Shown in pieces: positions 30,582-38,310 of a stretch of DNA of 39,810 nt. The notes under the pieces were generated by a model that was not told where the DNA came from, ran no database searches, and saw only the letters and a list, made by a program, of their open reading frames with translations. Each line of letters starts with the position of its first letter. The first letter of the stretch is position 1. The DNA lies in NCBI GenBank assembly GCA_934699705.1, contig CAKUXD010000016.1, positions 1 through 39,810 on the forward strand, read 5' to 3'. Source of the stretch: an uncultured Candidatus Melainabacteria bacterium. Its GTDB lineage: Bacteria; Cyanobacteriota; Vampirovibrionia; Gastranaerophilales; Gastranaerophilaceae. The position numbers and the translations under genes are program-made.

Positions 30582-31612
30582 TGAAAAAGATATTCGCAAT
30601 TTTCTTCACTATACTTTATTTGATATCTTCAAACTCTTGTTTTGCAATGGTTAGTAAACTATATTTCGTAAAAAATTCCTCAAAAGACCTTGTAAAACCA
30701 CTTATTGAAAGCGAATTATCAAAACAGAAATATGTTTTTAACCAAAAAGACCCATATTACGCAGTCTTAAATAAAGATAATTACATAGTTATAATTCTAC
30801 AAAAAAGTAGCGAAAATTACTTTTATTACTACCTTTCTAACAACAACTCAAAAACAAATAAAAACATTTTAAAGGGTTTAAAAAATAACAACGTAAATTT
30901 TGAAGAATCTTTCAACAATTTTTATATCAGCAATTTTGACAGCCAAGCACAGAAAATTCTTACAAACACAATGACGACGTACAATTTTGACGAACAAACC
31001 TATTCTCAAAATTCTGCAAAACAACAATCTGTGGCAAAAAAAGACAATACCGTTTTAAGAGGCTATGTTGGTCAGGTTGCAAAAGGAACAACTTTTAATG
31101 CGTACTTACAATCACCAATTAACACTGCAACAGCACAAGTCGGAGATGTCGTAACAGCGGTACTTACTGAAAACTGGACATATAATGGTTGCATAGTTGC
31201 ACCACAAGGAAGCCTTGTTTCAGGGAGTTTAATAAAAGCAAGACACGCAACCTACGGTTCAATGAACGGTCGTGTCGTAATAAACTTTGATAATATTAGA
31301 ACTCCAGATGGAAAATCCTTCAATATTTCAACAGAAAAAATTGATTTTACAGTAAGTAATGAAGGTAAAATCTCAAAATCAGCTCAAAAAGTTGTAACAA
31401 GTGCAATCGTAGGGGCTTTAGTGGGACTATTAATTGGCGCATTATCAAGTGATGCTTCAGTTGGTTCTTCAGTAGCTGTCGGTGCTGGCGTTGGCGCAGG
31501 TGGTGCTTTAATAACTTCTACTGCTGAACAAGGCGTAGATGCTGAAATTCCAACTTATACAGAAATGGAAATAACTTTAATAAAACCATTAAACGTAATT
31601 TTAAAATACTAA
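30581..31612 (+). CDS. Exported protein with a VirB10/TrbI-like C-terminal domain
   Basis: 343 residues. Signal peptide MKKIFAIFFTILYLISSNSC followed by FA. The first 150 mature residues have no recognised domain. The C-terminal half begins VLRGYVGQVAKGTTFNAYLQ and continues with VGDVVTAVLTENWTYNGCIV, APQGSLVSGSLIKARHATYG and INFDNIRTPDGKSFNIS. These P-x-G-S-x-V-x-G and F-D-x-I-x-x-P-D-G-x-x strands are the landmarks of the VirB10/TrbI barrel of conjugation and type IV secretion core complexes. A Gly/Ala-rich insert (AIVGALVGLLIGALSSDASV) could be a membrane loop or glycine-zipper helix. No other type IV secretion component is nearby, so a separate envelope role is likely. The similarity is by eye. 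Confidence 0.65.
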   Translation: MKKIFAIFFTILYLISSNSCFAMVSKLYFVKNSSKDLVKPLIESELSKQKYVFNQKDPYYAVLNKDNYIVIILQKSSENYFYYYLSNNNSKTNKNILKGLKNNNVNFEESFNNFYISNFDSQAQKILTNTMTTYNFDEQTYSQNSAKQQSVAKKDNTVLRGYVGQVAKGTTFNAYLQSPINTATAQVGDVVTAVLTENWTYNGCIVAPQGSLVSGSLIKARHATYGSMNGRVVINFDNIRTPDGKSFNISTEKIDFTVSNEGKISKSAQKVVTSAIVGALVGLLIGALSSDASVGSSVAVGAGVGAGGALITSTAEQGVDAEIPTYTEMEITLIKPLNVILKY

Positions 31613-31625
31613 TAAGGAAACAACA

Positions 31626-32297
31626 ATGAACAACAAAAGATTAATCACAATAAGCATTTTAATTTTAGCAATAGCAATAATTGGTAAATTAATTTTCATT
31701 ATGGCAAAAAATATAAAACCTGACGAATTTCACAAATCAGCAATTATTTTTGTTGTAGATTCTTCCGCATCTAATCAAAAAATGTTACCAGAAGAAATAA
31801 AATATTTGAAATCCTTATGCTCAATTCTTGATCCAGAAGATGCTATAAAAATTTTAAAAGTTTCAGAAAACTCATATTTAATTTATGAAGGCTCTCCAAG
31901 TGATTCAATAGGTATAACAAAAGCGGTTGAGGCTTTCACAAAATATGACGAAAAAGATTATGGTACTGCTTATGGCGAAGGTTTAAAAAAAGCATTTGAG
32001 CATTGTTTAACCATGAAAAAAAATGGATATATACCGTCAATTGTCGTTATTGGCGATTTAGAGAATGAGGGCGCAATTGAAAAACAAATCAATTGGGAAA
32101 CTTTGCCAGAAAATGTTAAATCAATTCAAAAATATATACCAGAAATTTCAATGATGTTTGTCTATGCGCACCCTGAAAAATTAGATTACGTAAAAACAAA
32201 ACTTAATCCAATTTTGGGCGAAAAGAAATTAATAATTGCAAACGAACAAAATGTTCAAAAAGCACAAAGAAGATTTTTAGAAGCAATTGGAAGATAG
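31626..32297 (+). CDS. Membrane-anchored von Willebrand A-like protein
   Basis: 223 residues. An N-terminal membrane helix (LITISILILAIAIIGKLIFI) is followed by a vWA-like fold: IIFVVDSSASN carries the D-x-S-x-S MIDAS motif, YGTAYGEGLKKAF carries the matching Thr, and VVIGDLENEG carries the metal Asp. The domain is periplasmic or extracellular by topology and would bind a ligand through a divalent cation. The site AAGGA precedes the ATG. It lies between the TrbI-like and FHA-like genes. A second vWA protein lies at the far end of the cluster on the other strand. Confidence 0.75.
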   Translation: MNNKRLITISILILAIAIIGKLIFIMAKNIKPDEFHKSAIIFVVDSSASNQKMLPEEIKYLKSLCSILDPEDAIKILKVSENSYLIYEGSPSDSIGITKAVEAFTKYDEKDYGTAYGEGLKKAFEHCLTMKKNGYIPSIVVIGDLENEGAIEKQINWETLPENVKSIQKYIPEISMMFVYAHPEKLDYVKTKLNPILGEKKLIIANEQNVQKAQRRFLEAIGR

Positions 32298-32306
32298 GAG
32301 TAATAA

Positions 32307-33899
32307 ATGGCTTTTACTATAATAACAAAAAACAAAGAAAAAACTTTTACAGATTGTGAATTAGTAAATATCTGCACAAAAGAAGGTTTTGATTTTAAAT
32401 TAGATTTGGATTTTGACTGCATGCTTACTATTCAGTACGACACAAAAACCAATAAATGTACAATTCTAAACCAATTTAATAACGAAAAACTTTTATTTAA
32501 AGGCAAACCGCTTCCAACAAAAATGGAAGTTGAAAAATTATGCAAAATTATGGTTGATGGCACAGATGAATTTATTACGATAAAAACCATCGGGAACGCA
32601 ACAAATACGGCATTATCACAAGAAAATTTAACCGAAGACGACCTAAAAGATTTATACGGAAACGGTGTTAATGCTTCAGCAAGATTAAAAATTGAAAAAC
32701 GCAAGGCAGAAATTGAACAAGCGAGAATTGCAATAACAAAAGAATCCTCTTTTGAAATTAATGATTTACGAAGTAAATTATCCATGAACTCAAAGACAGG
32801 CGTTGTATTGCATTTTGCATTATTTTTCGCATCTTTAATTTGCTCTTTTGGACTTTCAAATTACATAATGGGCTTACCACTTAAAGATGCAGTAAATGTT
32901 ATTCAAATGCCAACAAACATAAAAGCAATAGTCTTTTTCTTAATTGTAATTTATGGTATAGGATTAATTGCAAAACAAGGTATATTTTTATTTTTACAAA
33001 ATAAAATCGGAGAAGATACAGTAACTTCACAAATTGCAGAAAAATTTATGATTATAACTTCATCATTATTTTTCCTTGCAATTTATTTAATTAACACTCT
33101 TTACTATCTATCTTCAAACCAAATGCCAATATTCGCGATTTTAATTTCTTTATTCTTTGTTGCCACAACCGCAATATTAGCTTGCGCTTGCGGATATTTC
33201 AAACACAATAGCACAACAATAAAAAAAGAACTTGATAAATACGAGTACAGAGAAGATTTTGAACATGTTGTAAAAGAATATCAACAATGGATAGAAAGAT
33301 ATGTAAACAATTTAAGTTCAACAAAAATCAATAATATAAAAGATAAAATTTTCACATTGCAAATAAAATCAGCTGGCGAAATATTGTTAGGCATAATAAC
33401 AGCACCTTTCCTAGCTTACGGGGTATCAAACACTTTGGCAATGTGTTTTCCAGAAGCAGCAGGCTGGATAAGAATTTCAGGTCTAAGATTTAGCCCAATA
33501 TTCCTTGTATTAGCGTCAGTAATGATTATTTTTGCATTCTTTGCTTTCGTAAACGCTTTTACAAGCAATAGAAAAATTCAAGCCTCAAATGTATTGAAAA
33601 AAGACGGTTTCAGCAATTACCTTCAACATGGCGTAGAAATTTATGGACTTGAAGGGATAAAAAGATTAAATAAAGAGATGATTCAATCCTTCATTATCGG
33701 CGGAAGCATTATATTTATTGAATTTTCAATGAATATTTCTTACTTTATGCAAGAGTTAGGCAACGATTTATGGGGCATGATGATAAGTTTTTTAGGCGCA
33801 CTTGTTCCGACAGCAATCCTAATTGCAGAAACATATATGCTAAGTTCAACAAAATTTGAAATCTCAGCTTGCGATGATTTAATGGCAAAAATAAACTAA
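32307..33899 (+). CDS. Polytopic membrane protein with an FHA-like N-terminal domain
   Basis: 530 residues. The first 95 residues are beta-rich and soluble (FTIITKNKEKTFTDCELVNI, then TNKCTILNQFNNEKLLFKGK, then LCKIMVDGTDEFITIKTIG), with the strand-loop order of FHA/EssC-like domains: N-x-x in a loop, a short G-K insert and a final D-x-x-x-I-x-I strand. A helical linker (residues 100-160) is followed by eight predicted membrane helices in two groups of four, split by a cytosolic helical stretch around residues 300-350. It has no ATPase motif and is not an ExbB/TolQ homologue by eye. It is a candidate signal-receiving integral component of the cluster. Confidence 0.65.
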   Translation: MAFTIITKNKEKTFTDCELVNICTKEGFDFKLDLDFDCMLTIQYDTKTNKCTILNQFNNEKLLFKGKPLPTKMEVEKLCKIMVDGTDEFITIKTIGNATNTALSQENLTEDDLKDLYGNGVNASARLKIEKRKAEIEQARIAITKESSFEINDLRSKLSMNSKTGVVLHFALFFASLICSFGLSNYIMGLPLKDAVNVIQMPTNIKAIVFFLIVIYGIGLIAKQGIFLFLQNKIGEDTVTSQIAEKFMIITSSLFFLAIYLINTLYYLSSNQMPIFAILISLFFVATTAILACACGYFKHNSTTIKKELDKYEYREDFEHVVKEYQQWIERYVNNLSSTKINNIKDKIFTLQIKSAGEILLGIITAPFLAYGVSNTLAMCFPEAAGWIRISGLRFSPIFLVLASVMIIFAFFAFVNAFTSNRKIQASNVLKKDGFSNYLQHGVEIYGLEGIKRLNKEMIQSFIIGGSIIFIEFSMNISYFMQELGNDLWGMMISFLGALVPTAILIAETYMLSSTKFEISACDDLMAKIN

Positions 33900-33900
33900 T

Positions 33901-34596
33901 ATGAATTATAATTTCTTCGCAAAAATATCAATTTTATTGATTATAATATCGACCTTGTGTATTTGTATTTCAAAACCTCAAATGCACAAGTCGATTATGC
34001 TCTACAATTCAGATTATACAATCGTTGAACAAAAAACAGAAACTACTGTTGATAAAAAAATACCTACAACAACACAACTTCCGCAAAAAGAAGTTAAAAC
34101 AACAAACATAGAAACTCAGTCTTTAAAAACAGAAACCATAGCAAAACCAGAAAATACAATTAACAGAATTTCCAAAACACAAAAAACTTCAACACAAAAA
34201 ATTGAAAAACAAAAAACTTCAACAACCAAAACTTTAACGGCAAGAGAAGAAGAAATTGCGTGGAATATTTGGCGTTCAAGACTTCAAAATCAAATAATGA
34301 AAGACGTAAACATGCCAATACTTCCTCAGGGTATAGTTTTTAAATTTACTTTTGATGTTGATAAATACGGCAAAATAAGTAATGTGCAAACCTGGTCATT
34401 AACCCCAAACTATACACCTTACGCAATACAATACATAGCACCAGTTATAAGAAGTTATCAAGGCAAATCAATTTTAGATTTTCCAACTGGCTCAAACCGA
34501 ACATCAACCGAAGTTTTAGGTGGCTGGAAAATCTCATCAACACAACGATACAGCACACCACAAGATTACAATGACACAGAAAAAATTAAAAAGTGA
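33901..34596 (+). CDS. TonB-like protein with N-terminal anchor
   Basis: 231 residues: N-terminal membrane helix (FFAKISILLIIISTLCICIS), then a Thr/Lys/Gln-rich linker of about 90 residues that would cross the periplasm, and a C-terminal domain of about 110 residues. That domain reads WRSRLQNQIMKDVNMPILPQ, then GIVFKFTFDVDKYGKISNVQ and ends with a WKISSTQRY strand, as in the TonB C-terminal fold. The classical TonB Pro-Lys linker is replaced by Thr-Lys. The ATG lies one base after the previous stop (TAATATG) with no ribosome binding site, so it is translationally coupled. TonB proteins carry force from ExbB/ExbD; no exbB/exbD is seen here. Confidence 0.75.
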   Translation: MNYNFFAKISILLIIISTLCICISKPQMHKSIMLYNSDYTIVEQKTETTVDKKIPTTTQLPQKEVKTTNIETQSLKTETIAKPENTINRISKTQKTSTQKIEKQKTSTTKTLTAREEEIAWNIWRSRLQNQIMKDVNMPILPQGIVFKFTFDVDKYGKISNVQTWSLTPNYTPYAIQYIAPVIRSYQGKSILDFPTGSNRTSTEVLGGWKISSTQRYSTPQDYNDTEKIKK

Positions 34597-34603
34597 GGAT
34601 AAA

Positions 34604-35485
34604 ATGTTTAGATGTAAAGAATGTCAAGCAGAATATGAAATAAAACCTGATTACTGCGATTGCGGTAATGATAGCTTTGATGAAATAATTATTGAAGAAC
34701 AAACACAAGAAGAAAATCTTGAAAAAAACTCAGTTAAAATTCTTCAAGAAAATAAAAAACCTGAAAAAGAAATAGTAAACGAAATTTCAACAACAAAACT
34801 ACAAAAACAACCGAGCGAAATTTCACCACTTGCTTGGATTTTCTTCACAATTTGTATAATTTTATCATTACTTATAATTTTTATCATCGGCAATCCATCA
34901 GCAGAAGAACAAAACCCTTCTAACATAACAGAAACAGTTGATTCAGTTGAAATTCCTTCACTTAACGCTTTATGGAACAACGATTTGCCTAAAATTGAAA
35001 CAAAAAACAAAAAAACTGAACCAAAAACTCAAGAAATCCAAACTTCTGCAAAAACAACAACACAAACTGAAGCAAAAAAAAAATCCGTAAACAATAAACA
35101 AGAACAAAAAGTTCAAAAAACAGCACCAAATAAGCCTAAAAACATTCAAAAATCAACTCAGACAACAAAAGTAACACCAGCGGTTAACAAACAAGAACTT
35201 TTAAATTACAAAATAAAATTACAAAATAATATCGGCTCAAAAATAGATTTTGCAAAAGTTGTCGGAGATGGAAGTTGCGTTGTTACGTTTAAAATCGCAA
35301 ATAATGGTCAGCTAATAAATAGAAATTTTGCAGTACAATCAGAAAATACAAGCCTTAATGACGTTGTATATAACGCAGTTATGCAAACTCCTTATGTTTC
35401 AGCTCCACCACAAAGCTATAAAGGTGAAACTTTAAGACTTAGCGTCAAAATCTACGGCGGAAGTTTTGAAGTAGCACTAAACTAA
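34604..35485 (+). CDS. Zinc ribbon - membrane helix - TonB-like C-terminal domain protein
   Basis: 293 residues from the ATG at 34604, which has a GAGGA site; longer in-frame extensions overlap the previous gene and are not needed. The N-terminus MFRCKECQAEYEIKPDYCDC holds C-x2-C and C-x-C pairs of a rubredoxin-like zinc ribbon in the cytosol. An acidic linker, one membrane helix (ISPLAWIFFTICIILSLLII) and a Thr/Lys/Gln-rich periplasmic linker of about 90 residues follow. The C-terminal TonB-like domain is VVGDGSCVVTFKIANNGQLI, then LRLSVKIYGG. The domain order is unusual: a cytosolic zinc ribbon on a TonB-type transducer. Its stop overlaps that of the convergent vWA gene. Confidence 0.75.
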   Translation: MFRCKECQAEYEIKPDYCDCGNDSFDEIIIEEQTQEENLEKNSVKILQENKKPEKEIVNEISTTKLQKQPSEISPLAWIFFTICIILSLLIIFIIGNPSAEEQNPSNITETVDSVEIPSLNALWNNDLPKIETKNKKTEPKTQEIQTSAKTTTQTEAKKKSVNNKQEQKVQKTAPNKPKNIQKSTQTTKVTPAVNKQELLNYKIKLQNNIGSKIDFAKVVGDGSCVVTFKIANNGQLINRNFAVQSENTSLNDVVYNAVMQTPYVSAPPQSYKGETLRLSVKIYGGSFEVALN

Positions 35486-36387
35486 TCGTTATAAAATTCA
35501 TACTGTTGCTTTTGTTGTTGTGGTTTTTGTGTTGCAGGCGCAGTAACCGATTGTGTCAACACAGATGAAAAATTAGATAAATCGTTAACTTTATAGACTT
35601 TTCCACCAGTCTTATTTGCAAGACAAGACAATCCACTAAAAGAACCACCATAAACAAGCACTACATCAATCTGAATATCAGTTCTTCTTCTCATTAATTG
35701 TTCTGCAAAAGCACAAGGATCTCCTCCGCAATTTTCACCACCGTCAGTAATCAAAACTATTTTTTTAAGATATGAAGTATCAAGTCCTAAAAAATCTTGA
35801 TTTACAGCTCTATCCAAGGCGTAAACAAGTGGTGTTGCGCCACCAATCCTAACCGAGTTCATGCCAGCAAGGATTGAATTTGCATTTGCTCTTGCAATTG
35901 GTGCAACCTGTTCAGTAGCAGAGCATCTGCCAGTAGTAGAACCAACGCAACTGTTGTCCTCAGTCGTAACCTGATATTTGCCTTTTTTCTTAACAATTTT
36001 CTTTATAGGCGCTATTGTTGATTTATTATTTGGATTAAAACCTTTATAATTATGTCCAAATACTCTAAATCCAATATTTACAGAAGATGGAACTTGCGCA
36101 ATAATAGAACGCATCGCCTTTTTAGCCTCAGTAATACAATTTGCCATACTGCCAGAATAGTCCATCACAAGTTCAATCGTTTGAACCTGCGCCGTCATAA
36201 CCTGTTTAGAGGCAACATAATTTCCTGTTGTATAGACGTTATAAGGGTTTGAAGGCTTTACTGATGGCGAAACAATCTTACCTTTTGATTTAACAGAACC
36301 AGAAGTGTTAACCTTATATTTTGCTCCGAAAGCTGATCCTGTCGAAATTAATAATATTACAATTAATATTGAAATAAATTTATGCAT
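35482..36387 (-). CDS. Exported von Willebrand A-domain protein
   Basis: 301 residues with a signal peptide (MHKFISILIVILLISTGSAF, then GA). The vWA domain begins near residue 68: IELVMDYSGSM supplies D76-x-S78-x-S80 of the MIDAS, GGATPLVYALDRAV supplies the Thr and VLITDGGENCGGDP supplies the Asp, so the metal site is complete. An insert with two Cys (NSCVGSTTGRC) and a second Cys pair (ENCGGDPC) suggest disulfides. The C-terminus is Gln-rich (KPQQQKQQYEFYND). An AAGGTG site precedes the ATG. It converges on the zinc ribbon/TonB gene with a 4-nt overlap of the ends and is probably part of the same functional group. Confidence 0.88.
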   Translation of the reverse strand: MHKFISILIVILLISTGSAFGAKYKVNTSGSVKSKGKIVSPSVKPSNPYNVYTTGNYVASKQVMTAQVQTIELVMDYSGSMANCITEAKKAMRSIIAQVPSSVNIGFRVFGHNYKGFNPNNKSTIAPIKKIVKKKGKYQVTTEDNSCVGSTTGRCSATEQVAPIARANANSILAGMNSVRIGGATPLVYALDRAVNQDFLGLDTSYLKKIVLITDGGENCGGDPCAFAEQLMRRRTDIQIDVVLVYGGSFSGLSCLANKTGGKVYKVNDLSNFSSVLTQSVTAPATQKPQQQKQQYEFYND

Positions 36388-36415
36388 AATACACCTTTTT
36401 TATAAGTATAACACA

Positions 36416-37138
36416 CTAATAAACGATTAAAGCATATCTTGGAAGTTTATATGGTGAAAATTTACTCCCGATTAAACCAATTTCTTGATATTCAAGCCCT
36501 AAATCTTCACACAATTGTTTTTGTAACCAAAACTCTGATTCACCTTGATTTACAACAAACATAGCTCCCCCATCGTTCAAACATTCTTTTGCATGAGCCA
36601 ACATCGCTTTCGGATTAAAAAATTCCATAGGAAGCCCCCATGCTTTATGTTGAAACTCGCCCAAAAAAGGTAAAAACCACGTTATATAATCAAATTTGCC
36701 ATTCAACTTCATAAAATCCTCATCAACATATTTTGTAAAAGGCAAATATTTTATATTATAACGCGCAATTTCTTTTCTACTGTACAAATTCCAACATAAC
36801 CTGTGCGCATCAAGTTCTACACCTGTAAGTTCTAAATGATGACAGTTATATTTAAAAAAAATATATTCTCCCTTTGCATAATTCCAGTTTTTTGAACCAA
36901 TATCAAGAACCTTCAAATCTTGCATTGGATAAATTCTAAAATACTTATCAAGAATATCTAAAATATATAAATTTTCAATACAATTTTGACGGGTAATATC
37001 ACTTTTTAAAATAGTTAAATCATACTGATTATTTGGAATTAAATCTGATACCTTCTGTGGTCTTGGAGAATAATTTTTTCTGGTAAATTTTGTTTTTTGT
37101 CTTATAAAAAAATCAAATTTATTTTTTAAATCTGCCAT
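36416..37138 (-). CDS. SAM-dependent methyltransferase-like protein
   Basis: 240 residues from the ATG at 37136-37138 (MADLKNKFDFFIRQKTKFTR), preceded by AAGGTAG; the in-frame region upstream to 37258 lacks a site and codes for an unlikely hydrophobic run. A Rossmann motif I is seen in LKVLDIGSKNWNYAKG, a following acidic residue in LTGVELDAHRLCW (motif II), and FDYITWFLPFLGEF in the motif IV place. The C-terminal ALIVY closes the sheet. The target is unknown. It could be a catalytically dead member, since motif I has D-I-G-S-K rather than the usual E/D-x-G-x-G. Confidence 0.65.
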   Translation of the reverse strand: MADLKNKFDFFIRQKTKFTRKNYSPRPQKVSDLIPNNQYDLTILKSDITRQNCIENLYILDILDKYFRIYPMQDLKVLDIGSKNWNYAKGEYIFFKYNCHHLELTGVELDAHRLCWNLYSRKEIARYNIKYLPFTKYVDEDFMKLNGKFDYITWFLPFLGEFQHKAWGLPMEFFNPKAMLAHAKECLNDGGAMFVVNQGESEFWLQKQLCEDLGLEYQEIGLIGSKFSPYKLPRYALIVY

Positions 37139-37231
37139 TTTTACTACCTTACTTTTATATATAAATTTTAAATTAAAAGCACAAAATAATTTAACGAAAA
37201 ACGTAATTATTAAGATATATAAACATGGTTG

Positions 37232-37300
37232 CCATGCCCGTAAGCATGGATATAACATGCATGTACACTAATTCAATCGCCTCGCAGAAAGCTGTGAGGC
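37232..37300 (+). other. Intergenic hairpins, possible small RNA
   Basis: The 257-bp space between the methyltransferase and CHAP genes holds three hairpins. Two are described here: CCATGC-CCGTAA-GCATGG (37232-37249) and GCCTCGCAG-AAAG-CTGTGAGGC (37279-37300). The second is followed by TTTACTTTT and looks like a rightward terminator, yet no rightward gene lies upstream. The palindrome ACATGCATGT lies between them. A short rightward transcript is possible. No known RNA family is recognised. Confidence 0.3.
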
Positions 37301-37328
37301 TTTACTTTTGGATAATATTTTTTTCAAT

Positions 37329-37354
37329 AAAAAGGGGTTGATTTTATCAACCCC
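37329..37354 (-). terminator. Intrinsic terminator of the CHAP gene
   Basis: GGGGTTGA/TCAACCCC stem around TTTTA; on the minus strand it runs into TTTTT. It is 42 nt after the CHAP stop. Confidence 0.8.
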
Positions 37355-37395
37355 ACACACTTTTCACTATTTCCTTTTCCTTTACACACTTTATA

Positions 37396-38184
37396 TTATG
37401 CTGCTAACCATTCGTCCATTCTTACGAAACCGTGTAAGTTAGCTGAAGCCATTGTTCTTGTTGTTTTTTGAACTTTATTTGAGCTATTACCTTCGATAAC
37501 TTCAAAAGTACCATCAGAATTAACTTTAGAAACGATACCAACATGACCAGATGCTTCGTTGTATTTCCAAATAGCTAAATCACCAGGTTTTGGAGCATAA
37601 CCAGATTTTGTTGTTGCATAGTAACCAGCTTTTTCAGCTTTTCTTCTGATGTTTTGAGAGCTTGCGTCATAACCGAAAGTCTTTTTATTGTTACCGTTTT
37701 GACCAGCACCATAGCACCAAGAAACGAAACTTGCGCACCATGGAGTACCATCTGCTCTACCAAATCTATATTTGTTAACTTCTGCGCTGTTGTTTGAGTT
37801 ACCATTTTCTCTAACGCCTAATTGAGATTGAGCTAATCTTAAAGCGTTTGTTGCTTGAGAAGTTCTGCAGTTGTAGTTTAAGTTAGCTCTTACGTTTGTA
37901 CCAAATGAACCAAAGTTGTAAGATGGCATTTGAGAAGAAAAATTAAAATTGAATGCAGGCATTTGAAACATTGGCATAGACATCATTGGCATAGATGACA
38001 TAGACATTGAAGCCATAGCAAAAGGATTTGACATCATACCAAAGTTAGCACCAAAAGCATCACCAAAAATGCTAGTTGAACCAAAGCCCATTGAGTAGAA
38101 ATCAGAAGTAGGACGAATACTATTCAATAGATTCATTGTAAATAATGTTGTATTAAATTGTTGTCCAAAATTAATAGGTGTCAT
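37396..38184 (-). CDS. CHAP-domain amidase/peptidase with a Met/Phe/Ser-rich N-terminus
   Basis: 262 residues. The C-terminal 150 residues are a CHAP domain: GTPWCASFVSWCYGAG gives the nucleophile Cys150, ASGHVGIV gives His214 and IEGNSS gives the acidic/Asn partner (Glu231, Asn233). ALRLAQSQLGVRE is the usual lead-in. Such domains cut peptidoglycan or act as cysteine peptidases. The first 100 residues have no signal peptide and are low complexity in Met, Phe, Ser and Gly (SMSSMPMMSMPMFQMPAFNF). It opens with MTPINFGQQF. Export would need another route. Its codons are richer in frequently used synonyms than those of its neighbours, which may mean high expression. Confidence 0.88.
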   Translation of the reverse strand: MTPINFGQQFNTTLFTMNLLNSIRPTSDFYSMGFGSTSIFGDAFGANFGMMSNPFAMASMSMSSMPMMSMPMFQMPAFNFNFSSQMPSYNFGSFGTNVRANLNYNCRTSQATNALRLAQSQLGVRENGNSNNSAEVNKYRFGRADGTPWCASFVSWCYGAGQNGNNKKTFGYDASSQNIRRKAEKAGYYATTKSGYAPKPGDLAIWKYNEASGHVGIVSKVNSDGTFEVIEGNSSNKVQKTTRTMASANLHGFVRMDEWLAA

Positions 38185-38310
38185 TATTTTCTCTCTGATA
38201 ATCTCTCGTATCTATAAAAAGTATTTTTTTTATAAAAAATTGCCTTTTTTAAAACAAATATTAAGTTTTGTAAACATGCCTAATACAGTATTTACATGCA
38301 TTTTCATGTT

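Noticed and set aside
37139..37258. Extension of the methyltransferase-like frame to 37258.
   Set aside because: No ribosome binding site, a hydrophobic Cys/Trp-rich run unlike the family, and an AAGGTAG site before the internal ATG.
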